Of a stretch of DNA of 41,657 nucleotides, positions 8,952 to 16,985 are shown piece by piece. Below the pieces are notes generated by a model that was not told the origin of the DNA, searched no databases, and saw only the letters and a program-made list of their open reading frames with translations. The position numbers and the translations under genes were made by a program. Source of the stretch: an uncultured Muribaculaceae bacterium (GTDB lineage: Bacteria > Bacteroidota > Bacteroidia > Bacteroidales > Muribaculaceae); NCBI GenBank assembly GCA_910577465.1, contig CAJTMM010000007.1, positions 54,976-96,632 of the forward strand, read 5' to 3'. The stretch's first letter is position 1; each line of letters opens with the position of its first letter.

Positions 8952-9698
8952 ATGAAATTACTTGAAGGAAAAACAGCCCTTATCACAGGTGCCGCTCGTG
9001 GCATCGGTAAGGCAATCGCTTTGAAATTCGCTCAGGAAGGTGCAAATATCGCATTTACCGACCTTGTTATCGATGAAAACGGTAAGCAGACCGAAAGTGA
9101 AATAGCCGCTTTGGGTGTAAAAGTTAAAGGATATGCTTCAAATGCCGCAGATTTCAATCAGACAAAAGAAGTTGTCGAGCAGGTAAAAGCCGATTTCGGA
9201 TCTATAGATATCCTCGTAAACAATGCCGGTATCACCAAGGACGGCTTGATGATGCGTATGACAGAGCAGCAGTGGGATGCTGTAATCGCGGTAAACCTCA
9301 AGAGCGCGTTTAACTTCATCAATGCCACACTGCCTATCATGTTGCGCCAGCGTTCAGGCAGCATAATAAACATGGCTTCTGTAGTAGGCGTGCATGGCAA
9401 TGCCGGTCAGTCCAACTATGCTGCATCTAAAGCCGGTCTCATAGCATTGGCAAAGAGTATCGCCCAAGAAGTAGGTTCGCGTGGCATTCGTGCCAATGCC
9501 ATAGCCCCCGGATTCATCGAAACAGCTATGACCGCCGCCCTCCCCGACGACGTACGTGCCGAATGGACCAAAAAGATTCCATTGCGCCGTGGCGGAAAAG
9601 TTGAGGATATCGCCAATGTTGCCACATTCCTTGCATCTGACATGTCGAGCTACGTCAGCGGTCAGGTTATCCAAGTCGACGGTGGCATGAACATGTAA
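8952..9698 (+). CDS. fabG: 3-oxoacyl-[acyl-carrier-protein] reductase
   Basis: A short-chain dehydrogenase/reductase that reduces 3-oxoacyl-ACP with NADPH in type II fatty-acid synthesis. The 248 residues carry the cofactor motif TGAARGIG (12-19), NNAG (90-93), and the catalytic Ser143, Tyr156 and Lys160 (YAASK). The IAPGFIETAMT and GQVIQVDGGMNM endings are characteristic of FabG rather than of other SDRs. Length is standard. It is the second gene of a TetR-fabG unit and is followed by a strong terminator, so it is not part of a larger fab cluster here. Confidence 0.94.
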   Translation: MKLLEGKTALITGAARGIGKAIALKFAQEGANIAFTDLVIDENGKQTESEIAALGVKVKGYASNAADFNQTKEVVEQVKADFGSIDILVNNAGITKDGLMMRMTEQQWDAVIAVNLKSAFNFINATLPIMLRQRSGSIINMASVVGVHGNAGQSNYAASKAGLIALAKSIAQEVGSRGIRANAIAPGFIETAMTAALPDDVRAEWTKKIPLRRGGKVEDIANVATFLASDMSSYVSGQVIQVDGGMNM

Positions 9699-9723
9699 TA
9701 TCAGGCTTAGATAAATCTAATAC

Positions 9724-9768
9724 GCAATCCCGGGCTAGTTGAATCAGTGCCCGGGATTGTTCTATTTT
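9724..9768 (+). terminator. Terminator after fabG
   Basis: A perfect 10-bp stem, AATCCCGGGC (9726-9735) with GCCCGGGATT (9749-9758), extendable by two more pairs, is followed by a T-rich run (TTCTATTTT). Confidence 0.88.
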
Positions 9769-9809
9769 GTATAAATAACGTGAAATGAGCCATAGGCTCC
9801 CGATGCTGA

Positions 9810-9841
9810 TTTGGGGGTTATTAAAAATTCATGTAACTTTG
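9810..9841 (+). promoter_or_regulatory. Promoter of the DUF4290-rimM operon
   Basis: TTTG at 9810-9813 and TAACTTTG at 9834-9841, separated by 20 bp, fit the Bacteroidota -33/-7 promoter pattern. The predicted start site falls shortly before the ATG at 9864. Confidence 0.7.
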
Positions 9842-9863
9842 AACAAATTTTCAAGTACTTGAT

Positions 9864-10451
9864 ATGCTAAGATACAATACACAAATGAAACCACTGTTGC
9901 TCCCCGAATATGGCAGGAACATACAGAGTATGGTTGACCATTGTTTGACAATAGAGGATCGTGATGAGCGCAACAGATGCGCCAACGCAATCATAGCCTC
10001 TATGGCAAATCTCTTTCCGGAGCTCAAAAATGGTGGCGAATACAATCATAAATTATGGGACCATTTGGCTATCATGTCCAATTTTCAACTTGATATAGAT
10101 TATCCCTGCGAGGTGATTCGACCTGAAAACCTGCATACCCGCCCTGAAAGGGTGGAATATCCGCAGAACAACTTCCGTTATCGCCACTACGGACAGTCAT
10201 TGGAGTGGATGATATACCGGGCTTCGGAAATGGAACCGGGGGATGAGCGTGATGAATTGGTTCGTCTGATAGCCAACCAGATGAAAAAACTGATGCTTGC
10301 CGTGAATACCGATGGCGTTGATGACGCTAAAATATTCAAGGACCTTGCCGAAATGTCGCATGGTTGCATCCGAATAAACCCCGACGACATGCACCTCCAC
10401 GAGTTTAAAATAGCGCAGCAACCTACCGGAAAGAAGAAAAAGAAAAAATAA
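9864..10451 (+). CDS. DUF4290 domain protein
   Basis: A 195-residue cytoplasmic protein of the DUF4290 family, which is confined largely to Bacteroidota. The opening (LRYNTQ, then LLLPEYGRNIQSMVDHCLTI) is the diagnostic part. The remainder is helical and ends in a Lys-rich tail (KKKKKK). The ATG at 9864 fits the conserved N-terminus and lies about 20 bp after a good promoter. The function is unknown. It precedes rimM by 27 bp on the same strand, an association that hints at a link to RNA or ribosome biology, but that is inference. Confidence 0.9.
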   Translation: MLRYNTQMKPLLLPEYGRNIQSMVDHCLTIEDRDERNRCANAIIASMANLFPELKNGGEYNHKLWDHLAIMSNFQLDIDYPCEVIRPENLHTRPERVEYPQNNFRYRHYGQSLEWMIYRASEMEPGDERDELVRLIANQMKKLMLAVNTDGVDDAKIFKDLAEMSHGCIRINPDDMHLHEFKIAQQPTGKKKKKK

Positions 10452-10478
10452 TATTGTACAATACCTGTACCACACAAT

Positions 10479-11015
10479 ATGATACGTGAATCGGAAATAA
10501 TATCAATCGGAGCGTTTGCAAAACCTCACGGAATAAAAGGTGAGCTCAATGCTGAACTTGACTACGACGTTGACATACGTGAATTCAAGTGCCTTATTAT
10601 AGATATTGATGGGATTTACGTGCCATTTTTCATTGATGGATATCGCACACGTGGAAAGCACTCGGTCCTGATTCATTTAGATGGCGTGAACGACGAAAAA
10701 GAAGCCAAGTCGTTTGCCGGTAAAGAAATCTATGCATTGCGAAGCGAGATGGACACCGTCATTTCCGAGGATGAGTCCGATGGACTCTATGCATCGGATT
10801 TGTTGGGCTTCACGCTGTGTTCTGAGAACGGAGAGGATATTGGCGTCATTGATGGATACGATGACAGTACCGACAATGTCCTTTTTATAGTGAAACGCAA
10901 TGACGACGCCACGCGTCCCCTATATGTACCGGTTGTGGATGAATTCATTACTAATATCGATTTGGAACGTAAACGTATATCAATGTCGTTGCCTGACGGC
11001 ATTCTGGAACTTTAA
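10479..11015 (+). CDS. rimM: Ribosome maturation factor RimM
   Basis: RimM helps assemble the 3' (head) domain of the 30S subunit by binding ribosomal protein S19. The 178-residue protein begins with the signature IGAFAKPHGIKGELNAE of the N-terminal beta-barrel. The C-terminal PRC-barrel-like part carries YASDLLGFTL, then GVIDGYDDSTDNVL and PLYVPVVDEFITNID, all typical. It is unusually acidic overall, as many Bacteroidales proteins are. It lies between the DUF4290 gene and a small acidic protein, closely spaced, so it is probably expressed with them. Confidence 0.94.
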   Translation: MIRESEIISIGAFAKPHGIKGELNAELDYDVDIREFKCLIIDIDGIYVPFFIDGYRTRGKHSVLIHLDGVNDEKEAKSFAGKEIYALRSEMDTVISEDESDGLYASDLLGFTLCSENGEDIGVIDGYDDSTDNVLFIVKRNDDATRPLYVPVVDEFITNIDLERKRISMSLPDGILEL

Positions 11016-11028
11016 ATATTTTTGACTC

Positions 11029-11343
11029 ATGAATGAATACGATGAATTGACAGCGATAAAAGCTATGCGCGCGGCACTGCCCGCGCAAGTGTCGAATGCG
11101 TATGATGATGACGAGCTACTTAATATAGTGGACATGATATGGGACTATTACGAGCAGAACGGTTTGCTGGATATCGACATGGATGATGACGACGATGAGC
11201 CGGATACTCTGCTTCAGGATCTCGTGGAATATACAACACGTATGTTGAAAAAAGATAAAGGTGCGACTATTGAGTTAGACCATCTTCCGGCTATGATACA
11301 GGCTGAACTGGATTACGAAGAGACACTTGCCAACGATATTTGA
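11029..11343 (+). CDS. Small acidic conserved hypothetical protein
   Basis: A 104-residue very acidic protein (a run of Asp and Glu around residues 45-60, DIDMDDDDDEPD) with predicted helices before and after. It has no signal peptide or membrane segment and no motif I recognise. It begins 13 bp after rimM, and the next gene starts 10 bp after its stop, so it belongs to the same operon. The charge suggests interaction with a basic partner such as a ribosomal protein or nucleoid protein. That is only an inference from composition. Confidence 0.7.
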   Translation: MNEYDELTAIKAMRAALPAQVSNAYDDDELLNIVDMIWDYYEQNGLLDIDMDDDDDEPDTLLQDLVEYTTRMLKKDKGATIELDHLPAMIQAELDYEETLANDI

Positions 11344-11353
11344 CCGAAATGTT

Positions 11354-12022
11354 ATGAAAGCTCTCCAATACAAATACTTGTTACCGCTCGTAAGCTTGTG
11401 TATGATGATGCTTAGTGCGCCATCCATACACGCACAAGTTACGGCACAGCAACAATATCCGGGATACAACGAGGAAACATTTATGGATATGGATTTTGAC
11501 CCCAACCTCCTCACCCCAGAGATTCCGGTAACAGCACGAGGCACTGTGGCAGATTACATACGGAAAACGGCTAACTCGCTAAAAAGTGCCTATACCATAG
11601 ACCTGATGCGCGATGATGAAGTATTTATCGTGTCGATTCCTACCGACGAGGTGTTTTTGCCTAACGACACGCTATTATCTGCATACGCACCGAAACAGTT
11701 GGATCCTATGCTCAGATTGATGAGCGATCCATTTATGTATAAGATTGTCGTGGCGGTACATACCGATGATACCGGTTCTGAACATTATCGGGATATGCTC
11801 TCCACTGCCAGGCTCAATTCTATATATGATTGGCTCATGGATGCAATCGACTCCGGTATCTTGTCTGAGGATTTGATAATAATACCATTCTCCATGGCAT
11901 CATCGGATCCAATCCAACTCAATGACACACGCGCCCATCGACGCGAGAACAGAAGAATCGAATTTTACTTCATCCCGGGACCAAAAATGATAGAGTTGGC
12001 GCAAAAACGACAACTTAAATAA
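11354..12022 (+). CDS. OmpA-like domain exported protein
   Basis: About 222 residues from the ATG at 11354. The frame also opens at a TTG (11327) inside the previous gene, which I reject because the ATG lies 10 bp after that gene and begins directly with a signal peptide (YLLPLVSLCMMMLSAPSIHA). The mature part has an OmpA-like peptidoglycan-associating pattern. Phe/Leu-rich strands (VFIVSIPTDEVFLPNDTLL) come first, then VVAVHTDDTGSEHYRDMLST, ARLNSIYDWL and a final NDTRAHRRENRRIEFYF. The R/N-rich end, which in OmpA domains contacts diaminopimelate, is present. The N-terminal extension is family-specific. It probably sits in the periplasm or outer membrane; its role is not known. Confidence 0.78.
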   Translation: MKALQYKYLLPLVSLCMMMLSAPSIHAQVTAQQQYPGYNEETFMDMDFDPNLLTPEIPVTARGTVADYIRKTANSLKSAYTIDLMRDDEVFIVSIPTDEVFLPNDTLLSAYAPKQLDPMLRLMSDPFMYKIVVAVHTDDTGSEHYRDMLSTARLNSIYDWLMDAIDSGILSEDLIIIPFSMASSDPIQLNDTRAHRRENRRIEFYFIPGPKMIELAQKRQLK

Positions 12023-12033
12023 CCTATACACCG

Positions 12034-12070
12034 TATTAGGCTTCAACCTTGTTTGAGATACCGCCTAATA
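12034..12070 (+). terminator. Possible terminator overlapping the proS promoter
   Basis: TATTAGGC (12034-12041) and GCCTAATA (12063-12070) form a perfect 8-bp stem with a 21-nt loop that contains the -33 TTTG of the next promoter. As a terminator it lacks a good T tract, so it may be weak. Confidence 0.4.
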
Positions 12071-12082
12071 TTAGTAATTTTG
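12052..12082 (+). promoter_or_regulatory. Promoter of proS
   Basis: TTTG at 12052-12055 and TAATTTTG at 12075-12082, with a 19-bp spacer, are a full match to the Bacteroidota -33/-7 consensus. The ATG follows 40 bp after the -7 element. Confidence 0.75.
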
Positions 12083-12122
12083 CAATCGAATAGAATATTA
12101 ACTGATTATAATCACACATTAA

Positions 12123-13604
12123 ATGGCAAAAGAACTTAAAGACTTGACCAAAAGAGCGGATAATTACTCTCAATGGTACAATGATTTAGTAGTTAAAGCT
12201 GACCTTGCCGAACAATCGGCCGTAAGAGGATGTATGGTAATCAAACCATACGGATATGCTATATGGGAAAAAATGCAACAGCAATTGGACCGCATGTTTA
12301 AAGAAACCGGCGTTCAGAATGCCTACTTCCCGCTATTAATCCCCAAATCATTCTTATGCCGTGAAGCGGAACATGTTGAAGGTTTTGCCAAAGAATGTGC
12401 GGTAGTTACACATTACCGACTCAAAAATGACCCTAACGGTAATGGTGTGATTGTAGACCCTGATGCCCGTCTTGAGGAGGAACTCATAGTGCGTCCCACA
12501 TCTGAGACCATAATTTGGGGCACATACCGTAATTGGATTCACAGCTATCGTGACCTCCCCATTCTATGTAATCAGTGGGCGAATGTCATGCGTTGGGAAA
12601 TGCGTACACGCATGTTCCTGCGTACTGCAGAGTTCTTATGGCAGGAAGGACATTGCGCGCATGCCACTGCAGAAGAATCCGAAATGCGTACCGTGCAGAT
12701 GATAAACCTGTATGCTGATTTTGCCGAAAAATATATGGCGATGCCTGTAATCAAAGGCGTGAAGTCTGCTAATGAACGCTTTGCCGGTGCCGTAAACACA
12801 TATACCATCGAGGGCATGATGCAGGATGGCAAGGCATTGCAATGCGGTACTTCTCATAATCTTGGGCAAAACTTTGCAAAAGCATTTGATGTCACATTCG
12901 TAAATAAGGAAAATAAGCCGGAATATGTCTGGGCAAACTCTTGGGGTGTATCTACACGATTGATGGGTGCTCTTATAATGACTCATTCCGACGACAATGG
13001 CTTGGTACTACCTCCCCACTTGGCTCCTATACAGGTTGTGATAGTGCCTATATTTAAAAATAATGACCAACTCGCGGAAATCACTAATGCAGTAGAACCC
13101 ATAGTAGCTCAATTGAAAGCACTTGGCATAAGCGTTAAGTATGATGATGCTGACAATCGTCGTCCCGGATTCAAATTCGCCGATTATGAATTGAAGGGTG
13201 TTCCTGTTCGTCTTGCAATCGGAGCACGCGATATTGAAAATGGCAAGGTGGAAGTGATGCGTCGTGATACCCTTGAGAAATTTGAATTACCTATCGAAGG
13301 ATTGGCACAGAATATAAGCACCCTGCTCGAAGAAATCCAGACTAATATCTACGATAAGGCATTGAAACATCGCGAGTCTATGACACGTACCGTTGACACA
13401 TACGATGAATTCAAGGAAGAAATCGAGAAGGGTGGATTCATACTTGCACATTGGGATGGAACTACCGAAACGGAAGAACGTATCAAGGAGGAAACTAAAG
13501 CCACCATACGATGCATGCCGTTGGATGGCGACACTACCGAAGGCGTATGTATGGTTACCGGCAAACCCTCCAAGCAGCGTGTGATATTTGCACGTAACTA
13601 TTAA
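12123..13604 (+). CDS. proS: Prolyl-tRNA synthetase (eukaryote/archaeal type)
   Basis: Charges tRNA-Pro with proline. The 493-residue length and lack of the bacterial editing insertion place it in the archaeal/eukaryote-like ProRS group found in Bacteroidota. Class II motifs are visible: motif 1 region GCMVIKPYGYAIWEKMQ, motif 2 with RWEMRTRMFLRTAEFLWQEG, and motif 3 WGVSTRLMGALIMTHSDDNG. The anticodon-binding domain follows (VVIVPIFKNND onward). The C-terminal ProRS domain ends in IFARNY with the terminal Tyr characteristic of this type. It has its own strong promoter, and a glycosyltransferase gene follows 26 bp downstream. Confidence 0.96.
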   Translation: MAKELKDLTKRADNYSQWYNDLVVKADLAEQSAVRGCMVIKPYGYAIWEKMQQQLDRMFKETGVQNAYFPLLIPKSFLCREAEHVEGFAKECAVVTHYRLKNDPNGNGVIVDPDARLEEELIVRPTSETIIWGTYRNWIHSYRDLPILCNQWANVMRWEMRTRMFLRTAEFLWQEGHCAHATAEESEMRTVQMINLYADFAEKYMAMPVIKGVKSANERFAGAVNTYTIEGMMQDGKALQCGTSHNLGQNFAKAFDVTFVNKENKPEYVWANSWGVSTRLMGALIMTHSDDNGLVLPPHLAPIQVVIVPIFKNNDQLAEITNAVEPIVAQLKALGISVKYDDADNRRPGFKFADYELKGVPVRLAIGARDIENGKVEVMRRDTLEKFELPIEGLAQNISTLLEEIQTNIYDKALKHRESMTRTVDTYDEFKEEIEKGGFILAHWDGTTETEERIKEETKATIRCMPLDGDTTEGVCMVTGKPSKQRVIFARNY

Positions 13605-13630
13605 TACCGCCCTGCAAAAGTAAAATAGAC

Positions 13631-14581
13631 ATGAAAGCACCTGTTATAGCCATAGTAGTCCCATGCTACAATGAAGAACAGGTGCTTCCTGTATCTATAC
13701 CATCACTGCTTTCCGCTTTGGACTCAATGGTAACAGACAATTTAATAGCCCCGGAAAGCTATTTGATGTGTTGTGATGATGGTAGTAAAGATTCAACATG
13801 GAATCAGATAAACCGATACCATCAAATGGATTCTCGCGTAAAGGGGCTTAGATTCAGCAATAACCGTGGGCAACAATTCGCACTACTTGCAGGTCTGTTA
13901 AATGTCGTTGACCATTGTGATGCAGCCATAACCATTGACGCTGATTTGCAAGATGACGTTGGGGCAATGCACCGAATGGTTGAAAAATTCCGGATTGGGA
14001 CGGAAATAGTGTACGGCGTACGCCATGGACGAGAATCGGACTCATGGTTTAAGCGCAACACAGCTAGGGGCTTCTACTCTCTGCAGCGCAATCTTGGACT
14101 TGAGACGGTTTATGACCATGCTGATTTCCGACTGATGAGCAGAAATGCCATAAAGCTTCTAAGCCAATACGGCGAACAGAATTTGTTTCTACGAGGTATT
14201 GTGCCTCTGTTAGGGCTTACTTCCGACACCGTTGAGTATGATCGCAAGGAACGTTGTGCAGGTTCTTCGAAGTATTCAATTCGGCGTATGTTGGGATTCT
14301 CTATTGATGGAATCACTTCATTCTCGTCACGCCCGATTCGCATGATTCTTACTGTGGGGGTTCTGCTACTGCTCCTGGATATAGCTATGACCATATATGT
14401 TTTTATCTCATATATGGGCAATAATGTAATTCCCGGATGGACATCGCTCATGCTTTCCGTATGGTTTCTCGGAAGTCTTATTTTGATTAGCCTTGGGATT
14501 GTGGGTGAATACATAGGCAAGATATTCGTGGAAGTAAAGAATCGGCCGAGGTATATTATTAAAGAATACTTAATTGATTAG
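13631..14581 (+). CDS. GT2 family polyprenyl-phosphate glycosyltransferase (DPM1/GtrB-like)
   Basis: A 316-residue membrane-associated glycosyltransferase predicted to move a sugar from a nucleotide donor onto undecaprenyl phosphate. The N-terminal GT-A domain shows VVPCYNEEQVLP, then CCDDGSKDST and NRGQQFALLAGL. The metal-binding TIDADLQDD (Asp103/Asp105) is followed by the GVRHGRESDSWFKR loop. The C-terminus has two membrane helices (about 236-260 and 268-292) and the conserved IVGEYIGKIFVEVKNRPRYI. This layout is that of GtrB/ArnC-type enzymes that supply lipid-linked sugars for surface glycans or lipid A. It lies between proS and two HU-like genes, so context does not reveal the acceptor. 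Confidence 0.9.
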   Translation: MKAPVIAIVVPCYNEEQVLPVSIPSLLSALDSMVTDNLIAPESYLMCCDDGSKDSTWNQINRYHQMDSRVKGLRFSNNRGQQFALLAGLLNVVDHCDAAITIDADLQDDVGAMHRMVEKFRIGTEIVYGVRHGRESDSWFKRNTARGFYSLQRNLGLETVYDHADFRLMSRNAIKLLSQYGEQNLFLRGIVPLLGLTSDTVEYDRKERCAGSSKYSIRRMLGFSIDGITSFSSRPIRMILTVGVLLLLLDIAMTIYVFISYMGNNVIPGWTSLMLSVWFLGSLILISLGIVGEYIGKIFVEVKNRPRYIIKEYLID

Positions 14582-14587
14582 CATCTG

Positions 14588-14863
14588 ATGAAATCAAATG
14601 ATCTTATATCACAATTGTCATCTGCGACAGGCTGGGACAATCAGAAAATATGCACCATGCTCAATGGATTGACCGATGCCATAAAGGAATATTGTATCGA
14701 TGTTGATTCTGTAGCTATTCCCGGATTCGGTACATTTGTCACAGAAAAAACCGATGAGCATGTGGCAGTTTCACCGACTGATAATGCACAAATGATATAT
14801 CCGCCGGAAATTTCCGTGAAATTCAAATCGAGTGTGGTTCTGCGCAAAAAATTCATAGGATGA
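14588..14863 (+). CDS. HU-like DNA-binding protein
   Basis: A 91-residue protein of the HU/IHF fold in the Bacteroidota-specific branch. The N-terminal helices (NDLISQLSSATGWDNQKICT, then MLNGLTDAIKEYC) precede the beta-saddle with IPGFGTFVTEK and the C-terminal KFKSSVVLRKKF. The usual DNA-inserting beta-arm is short and less basic than in canonical HU, so DNA binding may be weak or specialised. It starts 6 bp after the glycosyltransferase. Its stop overlaps the start of the next HU-like gene by 4 bp (ATGA), so the two are translationally coupled and may act as a heteromer. Confidence 0.85.
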   Translation: MKSNDLISQLSSATGWDNQKICTMLNGLTDAIKEYCIDVDSVAIPGFGTFVTEKTDEHVAVSPTDNAQMIYPPEISVKFKSSVVLRKKFIG

Positions 14864-15693
14864 ATACAAAAATTCCCGTAAAAAAACTATCTGAAAAAGT
14901 TGCGGTATCGGTCAATATGCCGGTAGAAGAGGTGCAATCTTTTATAAAAATATTATTTGAGCAGATTGTTGATGGATTACAGCAAGGCGAATCAGTCACA
15001 CTTCCGGGGCTTGGTAAGTTTACTGCATCATCAATGCCGGATGAGCCTGTGGCATTCATACCGGAGCGCGAATTTGCCGATGCGGTCAACGCTCCTTTTG
15101 TAATGTTTGAACCCATACCATTGAACGAAGGTGTAACGGAGGAAATCCTTGATAGCGTTTCAATCTCTGATGCTTCTGAACGCAGACAATCCACAATCGC
15201 AACTGAAGAACCAATCCCCTCACCACTACCGGAAGAAAAACCGGAAATCAGCAACGTAGAGATTGAGGAGTCTCCCGAAACCGGTGAGGATATTCCGGTT
15301 TTAACAGACACAGAGCCCCATGTCGATACTGCCGATGCCACAATGACAGAAGTGTGCAATAATAATAATGATGAATTAGATACAGTATCTGAATTTAAGG
15401 AATCTATCTCCGATGCTGATATTGCCACGTCTCAAAATGAGGCAGACATTGCCATTGAGAACCGCCGGATTAGCGATGTTCAAGCCGCTATTCCGCAAGT
15501 CCATGCCGACGACCCATCTCTATATATCCCCGAGGATGAAGTGGAATATGTTGGAACATCAGATGATAAGGACAGGTCAAGATTTCTGCCGGGATTCATT
15601 CTGGGACTTATAACTGGTTTGGCAATCGGCGCGTTAGCACTGTTTGCTTACATGGTGTATTTCATCAACTCTCCGGTTACTCCTGTTGAATAG
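14860..15693 (+). CDS. HU-like domain fused to an acidic linker and C-terminal membrane anchor
   Basis: 277 residues in three parts. Residues 1-85 are an HU/IHF-like domain (KKLSEKVAVSVNMPVEEVQS, then FIKILFEQIVDGLQQGESVT and LPGLGKFTASS). Residues 90-238 are an acidic, Glu/Asp/Ser/Thr/Pro-rich, low-complexity and probably disordered linker. Residues about 243-267 form one hydrophobic helix (GFILGLITGLAIGALALFAY), leaving a ten-residue tail. No signal peptide is present, so the HU-like domain should stay in the cytoplasm, tethered to the inner membrane. The gene overlaps its HU-like neighbour by 4 bp. Its role is unknown; chromosome-membrane tethering is an attractive inference. Confidence 0.8.
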   Translation: MNTKIPVKKLSEKVAVSVNMPVEEVQSFIKILFEQIVDGLQQGESVTLPGLGKFTASSMPDEPVAFIPEREFADAVNAPFVMFEPIPLNEGVTEEILDSVSISDASERRQSTIATEEPIPSPLPEEKPEISNVEIEESPETGEDIPVLTDTEPHVDTADATMTEVCNNNNDELDTVSEFKESISDADIATSQNEADIAIENRRISDVQAAIPQVHADDPSLYIPEDEVEYVGTSDDKDRSRFLPGFILGLITGLAIGALALFAYMVYFINSPVTPVE

Positions 15694-15820
15694 TCTGAAT
15701 ATATCGACAGGTTACCGATTGTCAATATACGGTATTTTAAAATAGCTTAATCATTTAATGCAATAAACTATTAATAGCTAAATTTAACATCCCGTTTTAC
15801 ATATTGAGTGTTATTATAGT

Positions 15821-15859
15821 TAAATTTGTAGTGGAAATCAACATTTAATTGATTTCCAC
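15821..15859 (+). promoter_or_regulatory. Promoter and perfect inverted repeat upstream of the Bat operon
   Basis: TAAATTTG at 15821-15828 matches the -7 consensus. Directly after it lies a perfect 11-bp inverted repeat, GTGGAAATCAA (15831-15841) and TTGATTTCCAC (15849-15859), around a 7-nt AT spacer. The repeat covers the predicted transcription start, so it could be an operator or a 5' mRNA hairpin. The ATG of moxR is 55 bp beyond. No strong -33 is visible. Confidence 0.6.
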
Positions 15860-15913
15860 ATTTATATATATGAAGTTATAACGCTTAATTCATTATTCGA
15901 CAATTAAAATATT

Positions 15914-16909
15914 ATGAGCGAACCGGTAAATATACGGGAATTGAACGATCTCGTAGCCAGCAAAAACAATTTTGTGAACCTTATCACCCAAGGAATGGAC
16001 CAGACCATTGTTGGACAAAAGCATTTGGTTGATTCCTTGTTAATTGCATTATTGGCAAACGGACATGTGCTGTTGGAGGGCGTGCCTGGTTTGGCAAAGA
16101 CTTTGGCTATTAAAACTTTGGCTCAGATAATAGATGCCAAGTACAGCCGTATACAGTTTACCCCCGACTTATTGCCAGCCGATGTTATCGGTACAATGGT
16201 ATATAGCGTTCAAAAAGAACAATTCCAAATCAAGCGTGGACCGATATTCGCCAACTTCGTGCTTGCCGATGAAATCAACCGTGCTCCGGCAAAAGTTCAG
16301 AGTGCCCTTCTCGAGGCCATGCAGGAACGTCAGGTGACCATTGGAGAAACAACGTTCCGTCTTGACGAACCTTTTCTGGTCATGGCTACACAAAACCCGA
16401 TTGAACAGGAAGGTACCTATCCCCTTCCCGAAGCTCAAGTCGATCGTTTCCTTCTAAAGGTAGTCATCGGTTATCCGACCAAAGCTGACGAAAAACTTAT
16501 CATACGACAGAATATCACACCTGTTAAACGCGACATACGCCCTCTGCTTCGCCCCGAAGAGATTCTGGAAGCTCAGAAAATTGTAGAGCAGATTTATCTC
16601 GACGAGAAAATCGAACGATACATTGTTGACATCGTGTTTGCGACCCGTTATCCCGCCGAATACAATCTAAAGGATCTTGAGAGCATAATTTCATTCGGAG
16701 CTTCTCCGCGTGCTTCTATCGGTCTTGCCAAGGCAGCACGTGCATACGCCTTCCTACGTCAACGTGGCTATGTAATACCTGAAGATGTACGCGCCGTATG
16801 TCATGATGTGTTGCGCCACCGTATCGGCTTGTCTTATGAAGCCGAAGCCAACAACATTACCGCCGATGAGATTATCTCTGAAATCCTTGATAAGGTAGAA
16901 GTGCCCTAA
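15914..16909 (+). CDS. MoxR family AAA+ ATPase (first gene of the Bat operon)
   Basis: A 331-residue MoxR AAA+ ATPase, thought to act as a chaperone maturing von Willebrand factor A (VWA) proteins encoded in the same operon. Walker A is GVPGLAKT (56-63). Walker B is VLADEINRA (Asp119, Glu120), followed by the MoxR-typical KVQSALLEAMQERQVTIG. Sensor 1 lies at MATQNPIEQEGTYPLPEAQ, then DRFLLKV; the lid domain starts after about residue 210. The length is standard. The DUF58 gene follows after 76 bp, then the remaining bat genes on the same strand with small gaps, forming a transcription unit of about 8.5 kb. Confidence 0.94.
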   Translation: MSEPVNIRELNDLVASKNNFVNLITQGMDQTIVGQKHLVDSLLIALLANGHVLLEGVPGLAKTLAIKTLAQIIDAKYSRIQFTPDLLPADVIGTMVYSVQKEQFQIKRGPIFANFVLADEINRAPAKVQSALLEAMQERQVTIGETTFRLDEPFLVMATQNPIEQEGTYPLPEAQVDRFLLKVVIGYPTKADEKLIIRQNITPVKRDIRPLLRPEEILEAQKIVEQIYLDEKIERYIVDIVFATRYPAEYNLKDLESIISFGASPRASIGLAKAARAYAFLRQRGYVIPEDVRAVCHDVLRHRIGLSYEAEANNITADEIISEILDKVEVP

Positions 16910-16985
16910 GTAGATACATTATGTCATTCTCCCTCTCCTCTGTTTTAATGAATGCCTAATAACCATAAGAAGCAACCGTTCGTCT

